A DNA stretch of 64,000 nucleotides from assembly GCA_025403435.1 (NCBI GenBank), contig CM046353.1, positions 13,688,836-13,752,835 of the forward strand, written 5' to 3'. Below, one piece after another: positions 12,657 through 22,076 of the stretch; the stretch's first letter is position 1, and every line of letters starts with the position of its first letter. The DNA is from Artocarpus heterophyllus. Lineage: Eukaryota > Streptophyta > Magnoliopsida > Rosales > Moraceae. Below the pieces are notes generated by a model, which saw only the letters and a program-made list of their open reading frames with translations, made no database searches and was not told where the DNA came from. A program made the translations under genes and the position numbers.

Positions 12657-13119
12657 CGCCCCCAATTTTCTTTCTTTCTTTCTCTCTCCTCTGCTCCACT
12701 CTCTCTCTTCTCACTTCTCGAGAGAATGAGAATCCACCAACGTTCTTTTCACTTCCTTTTCTCTTTGTTTTTGTTTTTTTGTTTTCTAGCAAAGAGTCGC
12801 GACAAAAGGAGCTGTGATTTTTTGAGTTTATGGATTCACTCAAACCTTACGTTAGACGGCTTTAGGAGAATCTCGTTCGTTTGGGTCGAGTATTTAAATA
12901 AAATATTTAAATAAAAATTTTAATTTTTTATAAAAAAAATACTGTAACAAAATAATTTAAACCGTAATTTAAATCATAAAATAAATAGGTTTTTTTTCTT
13001 CTTCATCATCATTTTTTTTTTTTCGATTCGATGTTGTTATGATTTGGGGTAAAAAGGCCTTTAGCCTTTACTAGGTAATGCTTAAAGTAATTTACGATTC
13101 AAAATTACATGTTATGCTA
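12657..13119. other. Upstream region of the acetyltransferase gene
   Basis: CT-rich 5' leader sequence (about 12,660-12,800), then AT-rich DNA, fill the gap up to the LINE remnant. Short open frames here are low-complexity and not supported. Confidence 0.5.
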
Positions 13120-14830
13120 TTTTTTTTTTAAATGAAACTGAATTTTATTCCACTTAAGAAATATCTACAATTACAGCTGAACTAACAAAATAAGGCATAC
13201 CATCTTGGAATTAACGTAAAAAAAAAAAATTGCATGTTTAGATAACAATGGGCTATGTCATTTCCAGTGGATATGTGACAAGCATTGGCATTACTAGCTT
13301 GAGAGATACCATATCGAATATCTTCAATGATATTAGCTTTGGAGGCTCGATCAACTGGACCCTTCACATCATCTTGACCATTACGTGCGATTTCGACACT
13401 CTAAACTACAAAACCCCTCTCCAAAACGAACCATACCTCTTCCCTCATGGCCAAGCACTCGCCCAATTGAGGTGAAACTTGACACATAATACATTTTGAC
13501 ATGGCATAAATCACTGCATTAACGATCTCTAATCATAATTCCCACTCCAAAGAAATCTAATACCTCATTAATGGCAGCGTCCACATTGATCTTGACAGCT
13601 CATGCAGCCCACGCTATCCTCCTCTAATCAACTCCGTTGGCCAACAAGAATTCTCCCAGCAGTTGCCCGCTTGGATTACTACCTCCTCCGACCTCTTCAC
13701 ATGGCCTTCAAAATTACGTTTAATCCGGTCTAAGCACGAGCACCAAGCAAGCATGCCAAAAATAGAAATGTCGTCTTTGCTTCCCTTCTCTACCTCGAAA
13801 ATTCCTCATGATTGATCATAACTATGAGCTCCTCCAAAGAATGGTGAACGTCTTCCCTCTCCCCACATCTAGGACAGCTCCCCTCTTCAACAAACCCACT
13901 CAAGTTCAACGGCTTCATGAAATGTTCTCCAAACATGGATCTTTATCTTACTAGGCAATAAGCACCCCCAGAGCTTCCTCCACTGCCTAACATCACCACC
14001 CCAACCCAACCCTCCTTCAGGAAACTGATGAGCCATCTCCAGCTTATACTCGAATTTGACAAAATAAAGACCCTTCATATCAAAATGCCACATTAGATAG
14101 TCTTCTTGGTTTCTAGAACTCATTCTAAATGACCTCCCAAGCTATAGCCCAGAACACTTCTTTGATGAACTCCCGATTCCACATGCTACCCCTCAGTAAG
14201 TTTGCCACCGTGTGCTCTTCCCAAGTCCCACTTTGTCTAGTTACAAGTTTGAAAAGATCCAGCCAAGGAAGCCAAGGATCTTTAAAAACCTTCACTTCAT
14301 CCCCATTACCAATCCTCCAACGGAGACTCTAGATTAAAAAGTCTACCTTTAAATGATACTCCGCTACACATAGGAAGGTTATTATCCACTTTAGCCTTTA
14401 GAAAGGAAGAAGTAGGGAAATACCTTACCTTAAGCACCGAGCTAATAAGGAGTGAGGCAACAACAAACAACGCCAACCTGTCTAGCTAGGCTTTATTAAA
14501 AGACAAGAGACTGAAGCTTCTCACATAGTGTAGTTGGGATCTTAAAAAACACTCATAGTGTAGGTGGATGTAACTTAGATCACGACCTTTATCAAAATCT
14601 CTCTGCCACCCACCAAAAAAAAATAATCTCTTTTATATTTGGAGTTTCTTCCGAACTCTCTCTCATATTGTACTAAATTTCCTCCTTTCACTTATTCCAA
14701 CAAAAGATGGTAGCCCTAAATACATGTCATGGGAATCATTTGAAAGAATTCCCAAGATGTTAAACATCTCTTCATGTCTTCTATCATCCATATTAGTCCT
14801 AAAGTGTTGAACAAAATGGTTTTGAGGAGC
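13120..14830 (-). mobile_element. 5'-truncated LINE (non-LTR retrotransposon) remnant
   Basis: Read on the minus strand, fragments of one LINE polyprotein appear in the right order. First, near 14,700, comes the end of the reverse transcriptase (RHEEMF then YLGLPSFVG). A segment with SLLISSVLKVRYFP follows near 14,400. WRIGNGDEVKVFKDPWLP is near 14,310. The zinc-binding RT region follows at 14,123-13,887 (MWHFDMKGLYFVK, LPSKIKIHVWR). An RNase H start (VKINVDAAINEV) lies near 13,590. A poly-T run at 13,121-13,129 on the plus strand fits the poly-A tail. Many stops and frameshifts interrupt it, and the endonuclease part is absent. Confidence 0.8.
13887..14123 (-). pseudogene. LINE reverse-transcriptase zinc-binding region fragment
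   Basis: This 78-codon open stretch is the longest intact piece of the LINE. The order Trp-His-Phe-Asp, Gly-Leu-Tyr, then Trp-Arg-Lys-Leu-Trp and Pro-Ser-Lys-Ile-Lys is typical of the zf-RVT region between reverse transcriptase and RNase H in plant LINEs. Expected zinc-ligand residues are largely lost, and flanking frames carry stops. Confidence 0.75.
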
Positions 14831-15364
14831 CATTTTGAAGCCTAATTTTTAGTGGAACCCACTTTGTAAAAGTAATAGATTTTGGCAGATTTGCATTTTT
14901 CATCGCGAGGAGATCGAAATCATATGGTTATATGCTCGAAATGGTAATCGGGTGAATGAGATTTTGATGCTCATAATGTGCTCATTGACATTTGGATTTT
15001 GTTAGAAAAAACCTAAATACAGAGTCCTACTTTAATTAGGCATTAAAACTTGACATCCCCTAACATGTATAAGTACTAGAGTCTTTTTCTACATCTAGCC
15101 ACCCACGAAATTGCACATCCAACCAATTGGAGGGATTGGTACCTGGGAGCACCTTAAAACTCTCTTATCCAAGAGGGAAAATGTTCGACTCCTAGGGGAC
15201 ACGCTCCCCCCGCGGGAGGCAAATCCGCGTGGGGGCTCCCGACCTCCCTAGGAACTCAGCTGGGATCTAACTCGGCTGGGACACTCGGGGTCGAGCCGAG
15301 CTGCCTCCCCGGCAATACGTTCGAGGTGCCCGCCAGGCTCCGGCCGGGGATCTCAACACCTCAA
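14831..15364. other. Spacer with a GC-rich island left of Copia-B
   Basis: No gene is seen. From about 15,180 to 15,360 the base composition jumps to GC-rich (CCCGCGGGAGG, GGCTCCGGCCGGGG), unlike everything around it, and stops where similarity to the Copia-A leader begins. It may be the edge of another repeat or a rearrangement junction. Confidence 0.5.
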
Positions 15365-16765
15365 CAATCTCCATCTAAGAATTATTATTTAATTTTAAAT
15401 TTGTAAAAAATTTGTAATTAAATAATCATTCGAAGAAGACAGATCTAAAAGATGGATGATAGCATTCTCGAGGTATTTTCTAGGTCTTTAAAATTTTATG
15501 TTTTTGAATTGTTGAAAATAAAATTAAAAAACTACGTAAAACTGTATTTTCTGAAAAAATGTTATTTCTACTCGGTCGGCATGCCGAACCCTCCAATTTG
15601 ACAGGCTGATGGTCATAGATCGGCAAGCCAGACTTCAGGTTCGGTAGGCCATTAGTAGGGCAAAAATCTGATAGCTTTGGCGATAGGCTAAACTTCCAGT
15701 TTGGCAAGCCGAATTGTCATGATCAGCAAGCCGACCTAAAAATATCGCCAGGCCGATGGATCATGACCGTCAGGCCGATCACACAGATTGACATGCCGAC
15801 AAAGAGCTATAATTTTTCAAAAAAGGTGCGTATTCGGTGCAGTTTTGATTTTGTTTTTAAGACAATTCTAAAAAACATTAAATTTAGATATGACTGAAAA
15901 TATGGAGTTTTTGATTTATGCGGGATTGAAGACTTGAAGATGGATGCTACATAAAGAAGGATACAATTTGAAGATTCAAGGATGAAGAATCGATAATATG
16001 TTTCGATTATTCTGTTGTAATCTTTATTTTCTTTTCTCTAGGGTAGAACCATAATATTACGGTTATTTATTATTTTGCTTGTGGCTTTGCATGATTGCTT
16101 TGCTTGTTTGTATTATAATATGATTTGTTATGTATATTGATAACATGTCATATAGAATAGGGAGTGCCGCTCATTAAAAAAATTGTTCATGCATGCTTAT
16201 AAAATAAAACCTTGATTTCAAAAGATTGACTAGGAGAAAGTTTTCGAAGAAAGGACCTACGACCTTCATCGTTGGTCCATAGCTAGCACATCGTGGTTTT
16301 GACCCTTAGGAAAGGAGTTTATCATGTACCAGGTTGGATTTCTGAAAAGATAGGGTATTTTAGCATGATTTATGGTTGTACACCCCTAAATGGTGATTAT
16401 AAATCATGGATAAAATATTAAAATGATGGTTATACACTCATGTTAATTTTATTATTAACCTTCCCTAGGAGCTCTGTTAATAAAATTAATGGCCAAAGAA
16501 ACAATTATTAATATATATTGGATCATATGGGTCCTGGACGACATATAATAATTAGGAGAAGATCTGTGTTCCTGATTAAATTTGGCAAGACTCCCTTAGG
16601 AGCTTGTTGAATTCTGAGTTAGAAATTATCATTGCAAGGTTGTGATATTTTCAAGATTTTGACACATAAACACATTTGTATATTTTACATGATTGTGTTG
16701 TCTTACTAAATTATTATGATAAGTTTGCCTATGTTTGGTGTATGATTCTTTATTGTAGTTTAAAA
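15365..16765 (+). other. Copia-B 5' leader (untranslated), left-truncated
   Basis: This is co-linear with the Copia-A leader at about 19,808-21,147. It contains the 12-base palindrome TCGGCATGCCGA at 15,576-15,587 and decayed versions of the GGCAGGCCGATC motifs at about 15,600-15,800. No long open frame is present. Confidence 0.75.
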
Positions 16766-17543
16766 ATGTCTAAAAATACTTTACCATCGATACTTGACAA
16801 AAACCAATTAATCAGAGAGAATTATGATGCTTGGAAACGGAACCTAAACATCATCCTTTCCTTTAGAAAACTCAAATTTGTGCTGACAACTCTGTGTCCT
16901 CCTGAGTGTACGGGAGATTCCACTAATGAGCAAATCCAATTGTATGATCGCTGGAAAGATGCTAATGATCAGGCCCGCTGTTATGTTATGGCCAGCATGA
17001 ATAACATGCTGCAGGCTCAATATGAGGATTATGAGATTGCTAGGCAGATCTTGGATAATCTGGGAGACATGTTTGGAGGCCAGGCCTTAACAAAGTGGCA
17101 AGGGGCACTTCGAAAACTCTTGAACTACAAGCAGAGACTAGGGATGTCTGTAAAGGAGCATATGATGTTAGTCATGGATTACCTCGCTGAGGCTCAGACC
17201 AATGAAGCTGACATCGATGCTGAAACTCAGATGACTATTGTCTTTGAGACTTTGTCTAAGGAATTTATCTTGTTTAGAGCTACTTTTAATTTAAGCAATA
17301 TGCAGGATATGACCTTGACTGAGTTGATGAAGCAGTTATAAGAGTTCGAACTGCTAATTAGGGAGTCTCCTGCTGGTGGTGAAGCCAACTTGGCGGCTGC
17401 CTCTGGTTTCAATCCTAACACAAGGAATGGAAAAAAGCAATGGGCCAAGAATGGGAAGTCTTCTATCCCTGCGAACGGCAAGAACAAGAAGAAAAAGAAG
17501 AAGAACCCGAAGAAGCTAAAGTGCTTCTTTTGCCAGAAGGTCG
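16766..17543 (+). pseudogene. Copia-B gag, 5' part
   Basis: The gag frame starts at the ATG of MSKNTLPSILDKNQ and is open to a TAA at 17,339-17,341; in Copia-A this codon is CAG. It then continues in frame through a Lys-rich stretch to the first half of a CCHC knuckle (CFFC), where Copia-A is inserted. A retrotransposon copia-type gag domain (WKRNLNIILSF, YDRWKDANDQARCYVMASM, FGGQALTKWQGALRKLL) is clear. It would bind element RNA in the particle. It is broken. Confidence 0.88.
17539..17543 (+). repeat. Target-site duplication of Copia-A, left copy
   Basis: GGTCG directly precedes the 5' LTR and is repeated at 27,237-27,241 directly after the 3' LTR. Five bases is the normal copia duplication. 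Confidence 0.93.
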
Positions 17544-18680
17544 TGCTAGACATGTATGCCCTAAGGAGTAAAAATGTAATACGTTTTTTGAGACATTTTT
17601 ATATCAATAAAGAATTTATTCATTTATATATACCAAATCTTGTCCTCTTTACGTTCATATATGTTGAATGTATGATAAGCAAACAGTAGTCTGAGACTGT
17701 CAGTCTAAACCTTTAAGAATTGGGCATATGATGGACTGATTATGCGAAAGACACGATTCTTAAGGTGACGGTCTAAAACATATGATCCACAATCGAGGGA
17801 ATAAAGTTGGGCGCTTTATTCATGTAAAGATTGTTATGTTGTCTATATCCTTTTTGGGAGATGGTTTGTCTTGACCATTGGAGTTGGACTCCGTGAATAG
17901 AAACATTGACATGTTGTCATAGGTGACGATGTGTTGGATCGGGACATAAAGTGAATTGATTTGGATTAATAATTTTGTCTTGGCAAATCGATTCACTTTA
18001 GACAATCATTTGTATTGTATCTTAATCCTGAGATGAATAGTGGGTCCGTTGTCTCGACTTATGTCTTTTGATATGCCAAAGGATGACACCCACATCTCAA
18101 TAGTGGTATGCATGCCGTTATGTTGGAGGCATGATTCTTGATAGCGTAGACTTGTTATTCATAGATATGAAATCCATAGCTCCTCTTTAGGAGTAATGAT
18201 ATCCTCTTATATGCGTTGTCCTGTAATTGAAAAACTGGAGCGCTCAACCATTTAGATACATAGGTGTAACCGAATGGTATACTATCTTTGGATAGTAAGT
18301 TTTCTGATGGTGAGATAATGGAACGTAAGATAAAAATAATCGGGAAGGTAAGACAAAACTTGTCCTTAAGCCGATTATGGATTATCATATGGGTATACGA
18401 TACACTTTGATATGTCATGGAAACTTAGTTGTGCGAGCTTCGTAATTCTATAAAGTTCAAGAGTGCAGCTCCAAGCTTTTAGTGGAGTAGCGTTGGAGTT
18501 GATAATTGTGAGATGTATATCTAGGATATTGGGTTTCATAATTATCATAAGCTTGAACTTTATAGGTCCATTTTGGTCCCTTTTGCTAGCTCACAAAATC
18601 CTGTAACGACACGGCGTGCTTTTCCTATAATTGGTGACTTATGTCGAATTTATCAGATTGGTTTAAAATTTATAGGAATC

Positions 18681-18834
18681 AAATAATTCATGTCTGTTTA
18701 TTGGTTGAATTAATTTTGTAAGAAATTAATTCAAGATAAACTTGTTGAATTATTACGATCGGATAATTCTTGTCTGTTTATCGATTGATTTAATTTTGGA
18801 TAAATTAGATCAAGATAAACTTGTAGAATTATTG
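18681..18834 (+). repeat. Tandem inverted-repeat units within the Copia-A 5' LTR
   Basis: Two ~75-base units (18,681-18,755 and 18,760-18,834) follow each other. Each reads ATAATTC...TGTTTAT then ATAAAC...GAATTATT, so each can fold on itself. The same pair occurs in the 3' LTR (about 26,355-26,510) and in the Copia-B LTR (about 31,350-31,505). Confidence 0.75.
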
Positions 18835-19114
18835 TGAATTGATTTATTTTCTTAGAGATTATCTTGATAAAGTTTGTTTTGATCAGATAACTTTCTATTG
18901 GGTTATTTGAATCAAAACTGAGACTTTATTCTATAGAATCTCGGGTGGAAAATAAAAGATTCACTGAGAAATTTACGCGGGAGTTCGGGCTGCCGATCAG
19001 CGAGCGATAAGATTATGCATTTTCACACGGATCTTATCAGATATTGATCCGAACTTGATTCTGTTTCAAATTTTGAGACCTAATTTGATAAGGACTGACC
19101 CCAAGACCAATAGG

Positions 19115-19122
19115 TATAAAAA
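19115..19122 (+). promoter_or_regulatory. LTR TATA-like box, 5' LTR
   Basis: TATAAAAA lies about 400 bases before the LTR end and is conserved in the 3' LTR at 26,835-26,842. It is a candidate core promoter for the element transcript. Confidence 0.55.
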
Positions 19123-19517
19123 GGGAGTGAGTCTCATGATTTACTTAGATCAATATTGAGAGATTAAGAGTGATACTCTTCTAGTGAGCATCTAAAAACT
19201 CCCTGAGAGCTTTTGTTCACAAATCACGAACACTAGCTTTGGGTTCTCTCTATTGGTTAGAAGGAGAGTCACCTATGGAAGAGCTGTACGTGTGAGCCCA
19301 CACTCACTCCGGTTGTGGATAGAGAATAGCAAAGAAGACCAGTTGGTTAAGGCTCTTCTGGAACGTTACTTCTCTACACAGGCTGCGCAGGTTCTTCCGC
19401 ACAAAGGTTAGTAAGATCTGTTTAATTTACGCATATAGCATGTCAAACTAGTGTTTCGGAAAAATTACTCTGATGTTAAAATTTTAAAATTCCGCTGCGT
19501 ACAGTTTTTCCAACAAT

Positions 19518-19529
19518 TGGTATCAGAGC
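19518..19529 (+). promoter_or_regulatory. Primer-binding site of Copia-A
   Basis: TGGTATCAGAGC, two bases after the 5' LTR, is the standard plant copia site complementary to the 3' end of initiator methionine tRNA. Confidence 0.92.
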
Positions 19530-21147
19530 TGAGGTTTTTACATAAATTTGCAAGTTTGTGATCATGTTATATGAGTAAATTTGGTGATCTTAATCTCTCC
19601 TATGCTTGAATTTAATTTTATAGAGAGATGGCACTCTAGGTTTCTATATTAATATATGTTGTCACGGATTATATGGTGAATGTTCATTAATTAATTATGG
19701 TTGATTAAATTGTTATTTAATTATTAATTAATTAATTAATACCAGTTATGGTTCCTTAGAGGTTAGAGTGTGTATCTAAGTTTTTTCATGTAATTAGATG
19801 GCGGACTATCATCTCCGTCTAGGAATTATTGTTTAATTTAAAATTTGTGAGAAATTTTGTAATTAAATAATTATTCGGAGAAGACAGATCTAGAAGATGG
19901 ATCTAGAAGATTGATAATGGTGCACCCAGGTATTTCCTGAGTCTCTAATTTTATGTTTTTGAATTGTTGAAAATAAAATTGTATTTTCTAGAATAAGGGA
20001 TTTATGCTCGGTCGGCATGCCGGACATCACAGATCGGCAGGCCAGACATGTGGTCCGGCAGTTCATCAGTGGAGCAGAAATAGGCTGGCTCTGCTGGTAG
20101 GCCGAACCTTCATGGATCGGCAGACCGATCTTTTGGATCGGCAGGCTGATAAGGCATGACCGGCAGGCCGATCACCCTGATCGGCCTGCCGACTGAGAGC
20201 TGGAAAAAGTTTTCAGAAAAGGTGCAATTTTTTGATGTAGTTTTAATTTTATTTTTGAGATGATTCTGAAAAACATTAAATTTGGATATGACCGAAAATA
20301 TGAAGTATTTGATTCATATGGGATTGAAGACTTGAAGATGGAAATTATATGAAGAAGGATACAGCTTGAGGATTCAAGGGTGAAAATCGATAAATGTCTT
20401 GATTATTCTCTTGTAATCTTAGTTTTCTATTCTCTAGGGTGGAACCATAATATTACGGTTATTATTATTTTGCTTGTAGCTTTGCTTGTCTGCATTATAA
20501 TATGATTTGCCATATATATTGATAACATGTCATATAGAATAGGAAGTGCCGCTCATATTAAAATTGTTCATGCATAATTTTAAAATAAAACCTTGACTTC
20601 AAAAGATTGAGTGGTAGAAGTTTTTCGAAGAGAGAACCTAAGGCCTCCATCGTTGGTCCATAGGAAGAACATGGTGGTCCCGACCCCTAGGAAGGGATTT
20701 CTATCATGTACCATATTGGATCTCTAAAAGGATAAGGTATTTTAGCATGATTTATGGTTGCACACCCCTAGGTGGTAATTATAAACCATGGATAAAATAT
20801 TGAAATGATGGTTATACACTCACGTTAATTTTATTATTAACCTCCCCTAGGAGCTCTGTTAATAAAATTGATGGCCAAAAAAACGATTATTAATGCATGT
20901 TGGATCATACGGGTCCTGGATGGCATATATTAATCAGGAGGGGATCCGTGTTCCTAATTGAATTTAGCATGACTCCCCTAGGAGCTTGTTGAATTCTGAG
21001 TTGGGAATTATCGTTGTAAGGTTGTGATATTTTAAGGTTTTGACACATAAACACATTTGTATGATTTTACATGATTGTGTTATCTTACTAAATTATTATT
21101 ATATGTTTGCTTATGTTTGGTATATAATTCTTTATTGTAGATTGAAA
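19530..21147 (+). other. Copia-A long 5' leader
   Basis: About 1.6 kb separates the primer-binding site from gag, with no open frame of note. It carries iterated GGCAGGCCGATC-type palindromes between 20,011 and 20,195, including a perfect hairpin. A role in RNA dimerisation, packaging or translation control is possible but inferred. Confidence 0.7.
20161..20191 (+). repeat. Perfect 14-bp hairpin in the Copia-A leader
   Basis: CGGCAGGCCGATCA (20,161-20,174), loop CCC, then TGATCGGCCTGCCG (20,178-20,191). The two arms are exact reverse complements and 10 of 14 pairs are GC. The equivalent Copia-B site (about 15,764-15,800) is decayed. Confidence 0.9.
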
Positions 21148-21346
21148 ATGTCTAAAAATGCTTTATCATCGATACTTGACAAAAACGAATTAACCAGTGA
21201 GAATTACAATGATTGGAAACGGAACCTGGATATCGTCCTTTATTGTAGATTGAAAATGTCTAAAAACGCTTTATCATCGATACTTGACAAAAACCAAATA
21301 ACTGGTGAGAATTATAACGATTGGAAACGGAATCTGGATATCGTCC
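21131..21346 (+). repeat. In-frame 108-base tandem duplication at the gag start
   Basis: Units 21,131-21,238 and 21,239-21,346 both run from TTTATTGTAGATTGAAAATG to GGATATCGTCC with a few substitutions. The period is 36 codons, so the frame is kept and the gag start codon is duplicated. Copia-B has a single unit. Confidence 0.93.
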
Positions 21347-22076
21347 TGTCCTTTGAGAAACTGAAATATGTTCTAACAACCCCCTGTCCTCTCGAGCCTA
21401 CGGGAGACTTATCTAATGAGCAAATTCAAGCGTATGACCGCTGGAAAGATGCTAACGATCAGGCCCGCTGCTATGTTATGGCTAGCATGAACAATGTGCT
21501 GCAGGCTCAACATCAGGATTATAAGACTGTGAAGCAGATCTTGGATAATCTTAAGGACATGTTTGGAGGCCAGGCCATAACAAAGCGGCAAGGGGCGCTT
21601 CAAAAAATTCTAAACTGTAGACAGAGACCGAGGACATCTGTGAAGGAACACATGATGTTGGTCATAAGTTACCTCGCTGAGGCTCAAACCAATGGAGCCG
21701 ACATCGATGCTGAAACTCAGATGACTATGGTCTTTGAGACTCTGTCTAAGGAATTTATTCCATTTAGAGCTACTTTTAATTTAAGCAATAGACAGGATAT
21801 GACCTTGACAGAACTAATGAAATAATTACAGGAGTTCGAACTGCTGATCAAGGAGTCTCCTGCTGGTGGAGAGGCCAACTTGGTAGCTCATTTTGGTTCC
21901 AATTCTAACTCTAGGAATAGAAAGAAGCAACGGGCCAATAAAGGGATATCTTCTATTCCTGCTAATACCAAGAGTAAGAAGAAGAAGAAGAAGAACCCAA
22001 AGAAGCTTAAGTACTTCTTTTGTGGAAAGATCGGGCATATCATGAAGCATTGCAAGGACTTCTTTTCCAAAGGAGG
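21148..22076 (+). pseudogene. Copia-A gag
   Basis: The first start (21,148) opens a frame that runs to a TAA at 21,823-21,825. The same frame then continues through the basic C-terminus (runs of Lys) and a zinc knuckle. The gag domain is the copia type, as in Copia-B. The knuckle reads YFFC-GKIGHIMKHC, so the first zinc-binding Cys is Tyr. The N-terminal 36 residues are duplicated. The protein would be truncated before its RNA-binding end. Confidence 0.88.

Larger units (their letters stand above)
17544..19515 (+). repeat. Copia-A 5' LTR
   Basis: It begins TGCTAGACATG and ends TTCCAACA (TG...CA) and is 1,972 bases long. It matches the 3' LTR along its length, except for a block of about 42 bases present only in the 3' copy. 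It contains a TATA-like TATAAAAA at 19,115-19,122. Confidence 0.94.

Noticed and set aside
15001..15368. Solo LTR (TGTTAG...CAACA) left of Copia-B
   Set aside because: The flanking 5 bases do not match and no second copy is visible, so the ends are probably chance.
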